From CAZUDI01 sp964618975 (lineage in GTDB: Bacteria; Desulfobacterota; Desulfomonilia; UBA1062), in contig CAZUDI010000001.1 of the NCBI GenBank assembly GCA_964618975.1, positions 199,791-263,790 on the forward strand: a stretch of 64,000 bases of DNA. Direction: 5' to 3'. This document shows, in pieces, positions 25,539 through 34,769 of the stretch. The notes beneath the pieces are model-generated. The model did no database searches. It saw only the letters and a list, made by a program, of their open reading frames with translations, and had not been told where the DNA came from. Position 1 is the stretch's first letter. Each line of letters opens with the position of its first letter. The translations under genes were made by a program, and so were the position numbers.

Positions 25539-27437
25539 ATGTGGGAAAAGCGCTACCGTTGTCTCGTATGGGGAGGCTTAAGCCTCCTCGTGTGCCTGTG
25601 GGTTTGCGGCTGTGGTCCGACACCGGCCACCACCGAGGTTGTCGTGTCCGACGCCATCACCAGCAACGGCCCAGCGGGTGATCCGGAGATCCCCTGCAAT
25701 GCCACGGTCTATTGCATCCCCTTCAAGGAAAAGAAATCCCTGCTGAAGTATCTGACGGCCGAGAAGGTGGCGGAAATCGAGGTCCGTTTTTATGCGCGCC
25801 TCTTAGGCGGTGACGCCGAGGACTGGATCAGGCTCGGCGATGAGTCCGCCCCCTTGATGACCGACGCACAGGGCCGTGTCCGGCTCGAAAATCTGAGACA
25901 ATGGTTGCCGTCGGAGTTCCTCGATCTGGCCCCCTGCGATCTTGCGCTGCGGGCCGAGGTCGTCTTCGAGGGAGGCGCCACGGTCACGGACGACGACGGG
26001 ATCCTGCGCCTCCTTGAGGCGGAAACATCCGACAACCCCCCGGTGGTCTTCACCGACCACGACAACACCCTGCACGCCACCGGCGGGCAGAACTCGCTGG
26101 CCGACTGGATCGAGTTCATCAACTGGGCCCGTGATGACTGGCCCCTGGTCGACGACCAGGTGGCCGGGGTTGTCGACCAGCTCCGGGCCGCCTCCCAGGA
26201 CGTGGTGATCGTCTCCGGGATGCCGCTGGAGATCCGGGCCCTGTGCCGGGACCAGGTGCGCGCCCACATCGAGGACGGCGAAAACCGCACGATGCCGCTC
26301 TTCATCAAATCCGACCTGGAGTTCGAACACGGCTACGAGTTCAAGGCCGGGGCCCTGGCCATCCTGAAGGCCCTCTACGGTGCCGAGAACTGCCGGGCCA
26401 TGGTGGGGGACACCGTGCGCGAGGACGGCTACGGCGCCTATGCCAACCGACTCTTCTACATCCCCTTCCAGGTGGACTACTACCTCTTCCCATCCCTCCT
26501 CGACACGCAGGGCTACGGCTTCATCGCCCCCCAGCTCATCGCCTGGGACTGGCTTGAGGTCGGGGAGATGCTCGCCGCCGGCGATCCGGTGTCCAATTAC
26601 TTCCTCAGGAATGAAAACGGCTTCCTGAACATCGCCCATCGGGGCGGCCGGTCGCTCCGGCCCGAAAACACCATCCTGGCCTACCGCCATGCCCTGGAGG
26701 TGGGGTCCGAGTCCCTCGAGGGGGATGTCCATGCCACCAGCGACGGCGTCATCGTGGTCTCCCATGACGCCACGGTCGACCGCTGCACGAACGGCACCGG
26801 AAATATCAAGGACATGAGCTTCGAGGAGTTGCGGGCGCTCGACGCCGGGTATGATTTCACCCCCGACGGCGGGGCCACCTTCCCCTACCGGGGCTATGCC
26901 TTCGAGGGGGCGGACCACCTGCTGATTCCGACCCTGGAGGAGGTCTTCGGCGATCCCGTGCTCGAGAAGGCCCCCATGGTGGCGGAGATCAAACAGCAGT
27001 CCCCCAGCATCGTGGACCCGGTCCTCGACCTGATCGAAACCTATGACATGCAGCAGCGGCTCGTCCTGGGATCGTTCAATGAGGAATCACTGATCGAGCT
27101 GCGCGCCCGGGCGGCCGGGCGGGGCATGGATCTCGTGACCTCGTTCGCCACCGAGGAGGTGCTTGATTTCTTCCTCACCCCCCTGGCCGCCATGCCGGTC
27201 ACCGGCTATACCCCGCCGGGCCAGGTGCTGCAGGTACCCATCGAGTACGAGTTGAGCGGCCTCACCATCCAGGTGATCAACGCTGGCTTCATGAACAAGG
27301 CCCGCTATCTGGGGCTCAAGGTCCAGGCCTGGACGATCAACGACCCGGACGAGATGCGCTGGCTGATGGACGAGATGCAGGTGGATGGGATCATGAGCGA
27401 CGATCCCGAACTCCTGGAAGAGATCATTCATGAATAG
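25539..27437 (+). CDS. Lipoprotein with HAD-like (APP1/LNS2-type) and glycerophosphodiesterase domains
   Basis: 632 residues. A lipoprotein signal ends at LWVCGC with Cys about residue 25. Residues about 30-150 are a beta-rich region. From about 165 a HAD-like domain begins with VVFTDHDNTLHATGG (DxDxT form) and continues with VVIVSGMPLEIR and MVGDTVREDGYG; this resembles LNS2 / APP1 phosphatidate phosphatases. From about 360 a GDPD domain follows: NIAHRGGRSLRPENTILAYR, LEGDVHATSDGVIVVSHD, MVAEIKQ and VQAWTINDPDEM hold the expected His, Glu, Asp and Lys residues. It may degrade phospholipid head groups outside the cytoplasm. GAGGAGG 5 bases before the ATG at 25539 fixes the start. Confidence 0.85.
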   Translation: MWEKRYRCLVWGGLSLLVCLWVCGCGPTPATTEVVVSDAITSNGPAGDPEIPCNATVYCIPFKEKKSLLKYLTAEKVAEIEVRFYARLLGGDAEDWIRLGDESAPLMTDAQGRVRLENLRQWLPSEFLDLAPCDLALRAEVVFEGGATVTDDDGILRLLEAETSDNPPVVFTDHDNTLHATGGQNSLADWIEFINWARDDWPLVDDQVAGVVDQLRAASQDVVIVSGMPLEIRALCRDQVRAHIEDGENRTMPLFIKSDLEFEHGYEFKAGALAILKALYGAENCRAMVGDTVREDGYGAYANRLFYIPFQVDYYLFPSLLDTQGYGFIAPQLIAWDWLEVGEMLAAGDPVSNYFLRNENGFLNIAHRGGRSLRPENTILAYRHALEVGSESLEGDVHATSDGVIVVSHDATVDRCTNGTGNIKDMSFEELRALDAGYDFTPDGGATFPYRGYAFEGADHLLIPTLEEVFGDPVLEKAPMVAEIKQQSPSIVDPVLDLIETYDMQQRLVLGSFNEESLIELRARAAGRGMDLVTSFATEEVLDFFLTPLAAMPVTGYTPPGQVLQVPIEYELSGLTIQVINAGFMNKARYLGLKVQAWTINDPDEMRWLMDEMQVDGIMSDDPELLEEIIHE

Positions 27438-27439
27438 AC

Positions 27440-27471
27440 GGTGCGCTCCCTGCCATGGCAGGGAGCGCACC
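27440..27471 (+). terminator. Hairpin after the GDPD lipoprotein gene
   Basis: GGTGCGCTCCCTGCC pairs perfectly with GGCAGGGAGCGCACC, 2 bp after the stop codon. There is no T-run. Confidence 0.6.
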
Positions 27472-27489
27472 GCGCAGGATAAGGATGGT

Positions 27490-27520
27490 GTCTCACGGGG
27501 GGAGAATCCCCCCGTGAGAC
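27490..27520 (+). terminator. Second hairpin before the vWA lipoprotein gene
   Basis: GTCTCACGGGGGGA / TCCCCCCGTGAGAC, a perfect 14-bp stem over GAA, followed by GGGATTTC. With the hairpin 20 bp upstream it makes a double terminator. Confidence 0.6.
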
Positions 27521-27576
27521 GGGATTTCAATACGTCTGAGTGCAGTTGAACACTTATAACTTATAAGGAGGTTTCC

Positions 27577-29136
27577 ATGCAGCAACGGAAAACAAGAAAA
27601 GGATCACTTGTTTTTTCGGCTCTTTTAGCCCTGATGGTGCTTTTCATGCAGGGCTGTGTCTTCCAAACCCTGAGCGCCGACAAGACCCGGGTCAAGCCCG
27701 GGGAAGAGGTTTCGCTCACCAGCACATGCCTCCCTTCCGACGATGGCAGCTACAAATACATGTGGTTCTGCGTGAACGCCCCGCTGACGAGCCAGTGGTA
27801 CTCGGCCACCTGGATCAAGTTTGCCGAGGGCTCGAGCCAGGCGCTCTTCACCCCCGACGTGGTGGGGACCTACGTCATCGAATGCAAGGTCTTCGCCGGT
27901 GTCGGAGGGAGTGAGGGCTTCAACATCAAGGACATCACCATCGAGTGCTATCTGGACACCGGCTGGGAGGTGGCGCCTACCGTGCTCGACTACGGCCTCA
28001 CGCAGACCCAGCAGAAGGTCTATGTCACCAACACCGGCGACGTTCCCATCAGCGTGGCGCTCGATGAGGACCTCACCGCTCCCTGGTGTGTCATCGCCGG
28101 CGACGAGGTCACCATCCAGCCCAACGAGGCCACCGAGATCGTCGTCACGGTCGACCGCAGTGGGATGATAAACGGACACTACACCACCACCTTCGACGTG
28201 GTCTCGCCCGAGTGCGGCGCTGAGACCATAACCGTCAGCATGGACGTGCCCGACATCTATTCCTGGGACGTGGCCCCCACCGAACTGGATTTTGGCTACA
28301 TCCAGGTGACCAAGACGGTCACGGTCACCAACACGAGCGACACCAGCTACGGAGAGGCCCCCCTGACGGTGAGCATCGATGACAGCACTCTGGCCGACTG
28401 GGCCGCGGTGAGCTTCACCGGCGGCAGCCTGGAGGCCGGCACCAGCCGCGATATCACCGTGACCGTCGACCGCACCGGCCTGGCCTGGGGCACCTACACC
28501 ACCACCTTCAGCGTCGGCTGTACGGAGCTCGACGACGATGTCATCATTACCATCAACATGAACGTCGGGGAGGCCCGCCTGCTCTTCGTCGTGGACACCT
28601 CAGGCAGCATGGCCCAGAACGACCCGGCCGACAAACGCGTCGAGGCGGTCTTTGAAACCATCGACCTCTTCTATCCCAACGAGCACGTGAGCTTCGGCAT
28701 CGTGCGTTTCAGCACCACGGCCGCCACCCTGAGCGCCTTCACCCGTGATCTGGCAGACCTCGAGGGGCACTCCGGCGCCCTGGCCCAGGACTCCGGCTGG
28801 ACCACCTATCTGGGGGACGGGGCATCCTATGATCCCGGCGCCCTCGACCTGGTGGACGACCTGGTGGACCAGGACGACGGCTCCATCCATTTCGTGACGC
28901 TCTTCCTGAGCGACGGTGAGCCCACCCAGGGGAACACCAATCACGACTCGATCGTGGCCATGGTCACCTCCCTCGTGGCGGGCGGCAATGCCAAGCTCTA
29001 CACGATCTATCTCAACGGCGACCCCGAAGACACGGCCGAGGCCCTGCTCAACGACATGGCCATCGCGGGCGGAACGGAGCAGACGCACGTCTACACCGAC
29101 CCCGACAGCCTCACCTTCATCGACCTCGACTTCTAG
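27577..29136 (+). CDS. Surface lipoprotein with Ig-like repeats and a von Willebrand A domain
   Basis: 519 residues. The signal peptide ends at the lipobox FMQGC (Cys about residue 27). A first Ig-like domain follows (VKPGEEVSLTSTC). Then come two repeats of about 100 residues that both begin WxVAPTxLDxG and end with YTTTF (WEVAPTVLDYG; WDVAPTELDFG), like BACON/Ig folds. Residues about 330-519 are a vWA domain with the MIDAS metal site DTSGSM and FLSDGEP. The role is probably extracellular binding or adhesion; the ligand is unknown. It is not fused to an enzyme. Ribosome site ATAAGGAGG upstream. It has its own double-hairpin boundary from the preceding lipoprotein gene. Confidence 0.8.
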   Translation: MQQRKTRKGSLVFSALLALMVLFMQGCVFQTLSADKTRVKPGEEVSLTSTCLPSDDGSYKYMWFCVNAPLTSQWYSATWIKFAEGSSQALFTPDVVGTYVIECKVFAGVGGSEGFNIKDITIECYLDTGWEVAPTVLDYGLTQTQQKVYVTNTGDVPISVALDEDLTAPWCVIAGDEVTIQPNEATEIVVTVDRSGMINGHYTTTFDVVSPECGAETITVSMDVPDIYSWDVAPTELDFGYIQVTKTVTVTNTSDTSYGEAPLTVSIDDSTLADWAAVSFTGGSLEAGTSRDITVTVDRTGLAWGTYTTTFSVGCTELDDDVIITINMNVGEARLLFVVDTSGSMAQNDPADKRVEAVFETIDLFYPNEHVSFGIVRFSTTAATLSAFTRDLADLEGHSGALAQDSGWTTYLGDGASYDPGALDLVDDLVDQDDGSIHFVTLFLSDGEPTQGNTNHDSIVAMVTSLVAGGNAKLYTIYLNGDPEDTAEALLNDMAIAGGTEQTHVYTDPDSLTFIDLDF

Positions 29137-29144
29137 GAACTTGT

Positions 29145-29178
29145 GCGGCGGGGTGCCCGAAGAAAGGCACCCCGCCGC
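29145..29178 (+). terminator. Terminator hairpin after the vWA lipoprotein gene
   Basis: GCGGCGGGGTGCC pairs perfectly with GGCACCCCGCCGC over an 8-base loop, 8 bp after the stop. Confidence 0.7.
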
Positions 29179-29184
29179 TTGCTT

Positions 29185-29272
29185 GAGATGCAGGCTCCCG
29201 GGGCAGGCCCTGATCCCGCCTTGGGTCCTTCAGAGGCAAGGGAGTTCGGCCCAGAGAGATCAGGGTGAAACG
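29185..29272 (+). repeat. Interspersed repeat, strongly diverged copy
   Basis: GATGCAGGCTCCCGGGGCAG, CCCTGATCCCGCCTTG, then AAGGGAGTTCGGCCCAGAG keep the order of the family but with many changes. Confidence 0.4.
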
Positions 29273-29354
29273 TGTCTGTCATGCCGCGCCAGACTCAAGG
29301 CGCACAGGGTTTTTTCGTCTGTTCATCAAGCCTTGGCTATGGTAGGAAGGGGGC

Positions 29355-30800
29355 ATGCAGGCAATCGACGGACTTGAACCCCCGGCCCTGTGGCGGGCCT
29401 TTGACGAAATTTCCGCCATCCCGCGCGAATCGCGCCATGAAAAAAAGATCAGGGACTTCATCATCCAACGCGCCCGGGCATTGGGACATTCCCATGCTTG
29501 CGATGCGGCCGGCAATATCGTGGTGCGCCTTTCCGGGTCCGGTTCGGGCACGCCCCTGATCCTGCAGGCCCATCTTGACATGGTCTGCGAGAAGACAGCC
29601 CTAAAGGGGCACGACTTCGGCACCGATCCTATCACCCTCGTGCGCGAGGGGGATTACCTCAGGGCCGATGGCACCACCCTGGGGGCCGACAACGGTATCG
29701 GCCTGGCAGCCATGCTCGTACTCATGGAGGACGACTCGCTCCCTCACCCGCCCCTGGAGCTGCTCTTTACCGTGGACGAGGAGACCGGCCTCACCGGGGC
29801 CTATGCGCTCGACCCGGGGCTGATTCAGGGACGCAGGCTCATCAATCTGGACTCCGAGGAAGACGGTGTGCTCTGCATCGGCTGTGCCGGCGGGATCGAG
29901 ACCGAGCTCGAGCTCGACCTCGAGCGCATTACCCCGCCTGCGGGTATGCTGACGGCGCGGCTCACCCTCGGCGGTCTCAGGGGAGGGCACTCCGGCACGG
30001 ACATCCACGAGGGACGCGGGAACGCCATCGCGCTCATGGCCCGTCTGCTGGACAGCCTGAACTCGGAGATTGCCTTCCTTCTCGTGGATCTTTCGGGGGG
30101 CAGCAAGCACAATGCCATTCCGCGGGAGTCCCAGGCCCTGATCCTGACGCCCCCCGAGGGGCTGACCGCCCTCGAGGAGGGCGTGAGTAGGCTGGGGCGT
30201 GACTTCGCCCGCGAGCTTATCGGCATCGAGGAGGGGCTCGTCATCCGGCTGCACCGGGAGGATGTCGCCTTCACGCAGGCCCTGAGCGCCGCGAGCACCC
30301 GGGACGTGACGCGGCTCCTGCATGTTCTGCCCCACGGGGTGATGCAGCCCCAGCCCGGCGGCACGGTGATGACGTCCACCAACCTGGCCATCTGCCAGGT
30401 GTGCCAGGGGGTCTTGAAGATCACCACCAGCCAGCGGAGTTTCCTATCCAGTTCCTCCCGAGACATCGCCGAGAGGATCCTGCACCTGGGATCACTGGCC
30501 GGCGCACGCGGGAGGTGTCTCAACGCCTATCCGGCCTGGGAACCCGACGACGACTCCGCCCTCCTGGCCCAGGCACAAGCGGTCTACCGCTCGCTCAATG
30601 GGCGTGAGGCGCGCATCAAGGTGATTCATGCCGGCCTCGAATGCGCCGTGATCGCAGATAGTCTGCCTGAGATGGACATGCTCTCCCTGGGCCCGGACAT
30701 TGAACAGGCCCACTCACCGACCGAACGGGTATCCATCCCCTCGGTGGGTCGCTTCTGGGACTTCCTCAGACACCTGCTCGAGCGCCTGGAGCGCTCCTAG
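29355..30800 (+). CDS. pepD: Aminoacyl-histidine dipeptidase (PepD, M20 family)
   Basis: 481 residues, the PepD length. Metal and catalytic motifs: LQAHLDMVCEK (His, Asp), GTTLGADNGIGLAAML (bridging Asp), FTVDEETGLTGA (catalytic Glu), LDSEEDG, and HAGLECAVI plus SLGPDIEQAHSPTERV at the C-terminus. It cleaves Xaa-His and related dipeptides in the cytoplasm. GGAAGGGGGC precedes the ATG. It stands alone. Confidence 0.9.
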   Translation: MQAIDGLEPPALWRAFDEISAIPRESRHEKKIRDFIIQRARALGHSHACDAAGNIVVRLSGSGSGTPLILQAHLDMVCEKTALKGHDFGTDPITLVREGDYLRADGTTLGADNGIGLAAMLVLMEDDSLPHPPLELLFTVDEETGLTGAYALDPGLIQGRRLINLDSEEDGVLCIGCAGGIETELELDLERITPPAGMLTARLTLGGLRGGHSGTDIHEGRGNAIALMARLLDSLNSEIAFLLVDLSGGSKHNAIPRESQALILTPPEGLTALEEGVSRLGRDFARELIGIEEGLVIRLHREDVAFTQALSAASTRDVTRLLHVLPHGVMQPQPGGTVMTSTNLAICQVCQGVLKITTSQRSFLSSSSRDIAERILHLGSLAGARGRCLNAYPAWEPDDDSALLAQAQAVYRSLNGREARIKVIHAGLECAVIADSLPEMDMLSLGPDIEQAHSPTERVSIPSVGRFWDFLRHLLERLERS

Positions 30801-30803
30801 GGC

Positions 30804-31019
30804 CTAGTCATCTTCCCGGACCCCGCCCCAGGGGTTGACGCTGATATCGTCTTTACAGCGCTGGCAGAAGGCCTTGGGGTCAATATGGCCGCAGCCGTAG
30901 GACCACAGATCGAAGTGGCGGCAGTCCGCGCACAGCGGCCGGCCGCAACCGTCACAATACACCACGGAAACCTTGGCCCCGCACAGGGCACAAGGGGTTA
31001 TCTCCTTCGGGGAAATCAC
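30804..31019 (-). CDS. Small zinc-finger-like protein
   Basis: 71 residues if it starts at GTG 31019, which follows GGGAGGT; the frame extends to 31037. Cys/His pairs are arranged as CALCGAKVSVVYCDGCGRPLC, then CRHFDLWSYGCGH and FCQRCKDD, so it probably binds two or three Zn ions in the manner of B-box or treble-clef fingers. Function unknown. Convergent with pepD, with stops 3 bp apart. Confidence 0.65.
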   Translation of the reverse strand: MISPKEITPCALCGAKVSVVYCDGCGRPLCADCRHFDLWSYGCGHIDPKAFCQRCKDDISVNPWGGVREDD

Positions 31020-31044
31020 AGACACCTCCCGTCTCACACGTCAT

Positions 31045-31128
31045 CATAACCGTCATGGGTGGAATTCCCTTGCCGCTCAGGTGCATCGGGGTCCGCCGGG
31101 GCTTGTCCAGGGGTTCATCCCCATGATT
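31045..31128 (-). repeat. Interspersed about 85-bp repeat copy
   Basis: Minus strand: AATCATGGGGATGAACCCCT, GGACAAGCCCCGG, then AAGGGAATTCCACCC. It fills part of the 31038-31396 gap before serA. Confidence 0.6.
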
Positions 31129-31396
31129 ATATGAGGGCTATAGCAGAAAACGGATGCCCTGGGGAGCACAATCATGCGCGCCGGCGGCCTAGGGGCCGGC
31201 GCCTCGTATGACTTTCGGGATACAGCCGGAGCGAGGCAAGGTGCATCCGTGGGGCAGCGGTGGGAACCCGATACGGAATCTTCTGAAAACAAAACCGTTT
31301 TCAGCCTGCTGCCTGGAGGGTCTCCCATTGACACGCCAGTATCCATTTGTTAAAAGAGCTGCGGCTTTGCTGAGATTCAGAATCGGGGAGGAACCC

Positions 31397-32983
31397 ATGA
31401 AGATACTCGTGAGCGACAAGTTATCCGACGAAGGGGTTAGAATCCTGCGTGAGGGTGGGCTCGATGTTGACGTCAACATCGGCCTGAAGCCGGAGGAGCT
31501 CAAGGCGATCATCGGGGGCTATGACGGTCTGGTCGTGAGATCCGCCACCAAGGCCACCGCGGAGATCATCGACGCCGGTAAAAAGCTCAAGGTGATCGGC
31601 CGGGCCGGCGCCGGGGTGGACAACATCGATATCGCCGCGGCCAGCAAGCGCGGCATCGTGGTGATGAACACGCCGGGCGGCAACACCGTTACGACCGGGG
31701 AGCACGCCATTGCCATGATGATGGCCCTCACCCGCAATATACCCCAGGCAACCGCCTCCATGAAGGAGGAGAAGTGGGACAAAAAGAGCTTCTCCGGCCG
31801 TGAGGTTTACAACAAGACCCTCGGCATCGTGGGCATGGGCCGCGTGGGCTCGGTGGTTGCATCCCGCGCCAAGGGACTCAGGATGAACGTGATCGTCTAC
31901 GATCCCTTCATCTCACAGGAGGTGGCCGAGAAGCAGGGCATCGAACTGGCAGAACTTGAGGAAATCTACAAACGATCCGATTATATCACCGTGCATACGC
32001 CTTTGAGCAAGGAGACGCGCGGCCTCATCGGCAAGGAGGCCTTCGAGATGATGAAGGACGGGGTGATGATCCTGAACTGTGCCCGAGGCGGCATCATCGA
32101 CGAAAAGGCCCTGCTGGAGGCCCTGAATTCCGGCAAGGTGTCAGGGGCCGCCATCGATGTCTTCGAGAAGGAACCGCCGGAAGACTGGTCGCTCGTGAAA
32201 CACCCCCATGTGATCTGCACCCCGCACCTGGGGGCCTCCACGCTCGAGGCCCAGGAGAACGTGGCCATCGCCATCGCCGAACAGATCGTCGACTACCTTC
32301 AGAAAGACGTCATCCGCAACGCGCTTAACGCGCCATCCGTCGGCGTCGAGATGCTCGCCAAGATGCGCCCTTACATCGAGCTGGCCGAGAAAATGGGGCT
32401 CTTTACCGGGCAAGTCATGGGTCAGATCATCTCCGACCGCCTGCAGCGTATCACCATCAACTACTGCGGGGAGGCCGCCACCCTCGACACGGAGCCCATC
32501 ACCATCGCCTGCCTCAAGGGCCTGCTCTCGGTGGTCTCGGACGAGGTGAACTATGTCAACGCACCCATCCTGGTCAAGGAGCGGGGGATCGACCTCGTCA
32601 CCTCCCAGTCATCCAAGGATGAGGTCTTTGCCAACATGATCGAATTGACCGTGGAGCTTGATTCGGGGAAGCGTTACCTGGCCGGTTCGGTCTTCAATCC
32701 CGATGATCTGCGCTTTGTCAAAATCGACAACTATCCCATCGAGGTGATCCCCGAGGGATACATGCTCGTGGTCTACAACCAGGACAAACCGGGGACGGTC
32801 GGTCGCATCGGCACGATCCTGGGCGAGTCCGGGATCAACATCGCCAGGCTCTTCCTGGGCCGGGACAGGCAGCAGGGGACCGCCATCATCATCATCAATC
32901 TGGACAACGAGATGCCCGACGACGTGATCGAGTCGATCAAAAGCGTACCGAACGCCTTGTCCGTCCAGGAGGTCTCGATCTGA
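31397..32983 (+). CDS. serA: D-3-phosphoglycerate dehydrogenase
   Basis: 528 residues, the long type with an allosteric substrate-binding and ACT region. Seen: GRAGAGVDNIDIAAA, the NAD site GIVGMGRVGSVVA, the catalytic Arg in NCARGGIIDE, the His in TPHLGASTLEAQENVA, and the ACT domain VVYNQDKPGTVGRIGTIL. First step of serine synthesis, probably inhibited by serine through ACT. The ATG at 31397 with GGGGAGG upstream is chosen; the frame runs further up to 31208 without homology. It is followed by purA 42 bp later, an arrangement common in Desulfobacterota. Confidence 0.94.
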   Translation: MKILVSDKLSDEGVRILREGGLDVDVNIGLKPEELKAIIGGYDGLVVRSATKATAEIIDAGKKLKVIGRAGAGVDNIDIAAASKRGIVVMNTPGGNTVTTGEHAIAMMMALTRNIPQATASMKEEKWDKKSFSGREVYNKTLGIVGMGRVGSVVASRAKGLRMNVIVYDPFISQEVAEKQGIELAELEEIYKRSDYITVHTPLSKETRGLIGKEAFEMMKDGVMILNCARGGIIDEKALLEALNSGKVSGAAIDVFEKEPPEDWSLVKHPHVICTPHLGASTLEAQENVAIAIAEQIVDYLQKDVIRNALNAPSVGVEMLAKMRPYIELAEKMGLFTGQVMGQIISDRLQRITINYCGEAATLDTEPITIACLKGLLSVVSDEVNYVNAPILVKERGIDLVTSQSSKDEVFANMIELTVELDSGKRYLAGSVFNPDDLRFVKIDNYPIEVIPEGYMLVVYNQDKPGTVGRIGTILGESGINIARLFLGRDRQQGTAIIIINLDNEMPDDVIESIKSVPNALSVQEVSI

Positions 32984-33025
32984 TGGCTGGAGCGCACACC
33001 AGCGGTGCGGAAAGGAAGCGGTGAA

Positions 33026-34306
33026 ATGGCAAATGTCATAGTGCTGGGCACCCAGTGGGGTGACGAAGGCAAGGGCAAGGTGGTGGACCTCCTCACCGAA
33101 AAAACCGACCTCGTCATCCGGTTCCAGGGGGGCAACAATGCGGGCCACACGCTCGTCGTAGGCGACAACAAGGTGATCCTGCACCTGATTCCCTCCGGCA
33201 TCCTGCACCAGAACAAGGTGTGCGTGATCGGTTCCGGCGTGGTGATCGATCCGGAGGTCCTCCTCCAGGAGATCGAGGAACTCCAGGCCAAATCCCACGA
33301 CGTGTCACCTCAGACCCTTGCCATCAGTGACCGGGCGCATGTCATCATGCCCTACCACAAGATCATCGATCACGCCCGTGAGTCCTTCCACAAGATTGGC
33401 ACCACGGGCCGGGGTATCGGGCCGGCCTACGAGGGCAAGGCCCGCCGCACGGGCATCCGCATGATCGATCTCATCCATCCGGAGCTCCTCAAGAAACGCC
33501 TCGACATGGCCTTTGACGAGCGGCAGGAGTACATCACCTGCATCCTCAAGGCCAAGGGGTCGGAAAAGGAGCGGATCTTCGATCAATTCGCCGCCCTGGG
33601 AGAGAAGCTCAAACCCTATGTCACCGACACCTCGGTGCTGGTCGACCGGGCGATCCGGAACGGCAAGGCCCTGCTCTTCGAGGGGGCCCAGGGGGGGCTG
33701 CTGGACCTGGACTATGGAACCTATCCCTATGTGACCTCCTCCAACACCGTCGCCGGCCAGGCCTGTGTAGGGGTCGGCGTGGGCCCCACCCGCATCGACA
33801 CAGTGCTCGGCATCTGCAAGGCCTACACCACGCGCGTGGGCGAAGGTCCCTTCCCCACCGAACTCGATGACGACATCGGCGAACGCCTGCGGGCCTTCGG
33901 CGGTGAGTACGGCGCCACCACCGGCCGGCCACGACGCTGCGGCTGGCTCGACCTCGTGGTGCTGCGCCACTCCATCCGCCTGAGCTCCATCTCGAGGGTC
34001 GCCATCACCAAGCTGGATGTGCTCTCCGGGCTGGAGACCATCAAGGTGGCCCGGGCCTACAAGTCTGGCGGAACCGTCCTGGAGACCATGCCCGCCGATC
34101 TCTCCCTGTACCCGAACCTGGAGATGGTCTACGACGAGCTGCCCGGCTGGGAGGAAAACATCTCGGACATCAGAGAATACGACGACCTTCCATCTAACTG
34201 CCGGGCCTACATCGCCTACATGGAAGAGCGTCTGGGGGTAAGGGCCTCGATCATTTCTGTCGGACCCAAGCGGGATGAAACCATCATCCTGGAGGATCTG
34301 TTCTGA
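33026..34306 (+). CDS. purA: Adenylosuccinate synthetase
   Basis: 426 residues. GTQWGDEGKGKVVDLL holds the P-loop and catalytic Asp, GGNNAGHTLVV the catalytic His, and TTGRGIGPAYEGKARRTGIR and TTGRPRRCGWLDLV the substrate loops. It joins IMP and aspartate with GTP on the way to AMP. AAAGGAAGCG precedes the ATG at 33026. It follows serA closely and is likely co-transcribed. Confidence 0.95.
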   Translation: MANVIVLGTQWGDEGKGKVVDLLTEKTDLVIRFQGGNNAGHTLVVGDNKVILHLIPSGILHQNKVCVIGSGVVIDPEVLLQEIEELQAKSHDVSPQTLAISDRAHVIMPYHKIIDHARESFHKIGTTGRGIGPAYEGKARRTGIRMIDLIHPELLKKRLDMAFDERQEYITCILKAKGSEKERIFDQFAALGEKLKPYVTDTSVLVDRAIRNGKALLFEGAQGGLLDLDYGTYPYVTSSNTVAGQACVGVGVGPTRIDTVLGICKAYTTRVGEGPFPTELDDDIGERLRAFGGEYGATTGRPRRCGWLDLVVLRHSIRLSSISRVAITKLDVLSGLETIKVARAYKSGGTVLETMPADLSLYPNLEMVYDELPGWEENISDIREYDDLPSNCRAYIAYMEERLGVRASIISVGPKRDETIILEDLF

Positions 34307-34336
34307 AGGCCCTGACCGGGCCCTGGCAACTCAGCC

Positions 34337-34534
34337 TCAGGTAAAACCGCCCGAACCGCAGGAGCCGGAGCTACACGAAGCGCATTCCTTCTTGGCACTG
34401 GCGGTTCGGGATATCTTTTTCTTGAGGTTTGCCGCCTGACACCGGGGACAGACCACCCGGTACTCCTCGTTCAGGCGCACGAGGGCCTCGAACTCGTTGC
34501 CGCACTCCTGGCACTCAAACTCGTAGATGGGCAT
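34337..34534 (-). CDS. FmdB-type zinc-ribbon protein
   Basis: 65 residues. The start MPIYEFECQECG and the second pair RVVCPRCQ form the FmdB zinc ribbon; the tail is Ser/Gly/Cys rich (CASCSSGSCGSGG). The family may be regulatory, but its function is not proven. ATG at 34534 follows GGGAGGTGAAG; an upstream GTG at 34540 is less likely. Convergent with purA. Confidence 0.8.
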   Translation of the reverse strand: MPIYEFECQECGNEFEALVRLNEEYRVVCPRCQAANLKKKISRTASAKKECASCSSGSCGSGGFT

Positions 34535-34595
34535 CTTCACCTCCCTTGGCGCTTATGTAGTGTGTCCTGCCATGAATGTCAACGCATGACATTGA

Positions 34596-34682
34596 CCGGC
34601 GGATGAACCCCAGGGCAGGCCCTGGATCCTCCTTGAGGCCTCAAGTACTAAGGAATCCGATCCCTAACGATTAAAGACCGGC
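34596..34682 (+). repeat. Interspersed about 85-bp repeat copy
   Basis: GGATGAACCCCAGGGCAGG and CCCTGGATCC make the first hairpin; the second core is replaced by TTGAGGCCTCAA, itself a palindrome. The copy ends CGATTAAAGACC. Confidence 0.65.
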
Positions 34683-34769
34683 CCAAATAGGGGTGGACAA
34701 AGGCCGTGCCTACAGTATACCCTGAAGCGGTTGTTTTAATGTTTTTCTATAGCAAGGGGGTTTCTCAGG

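Noticed and set aside
31208..31396. N-terminal extension of SerA
   Set aside because: Good ribosome site and conserved start at 31397; the extension has no homology.
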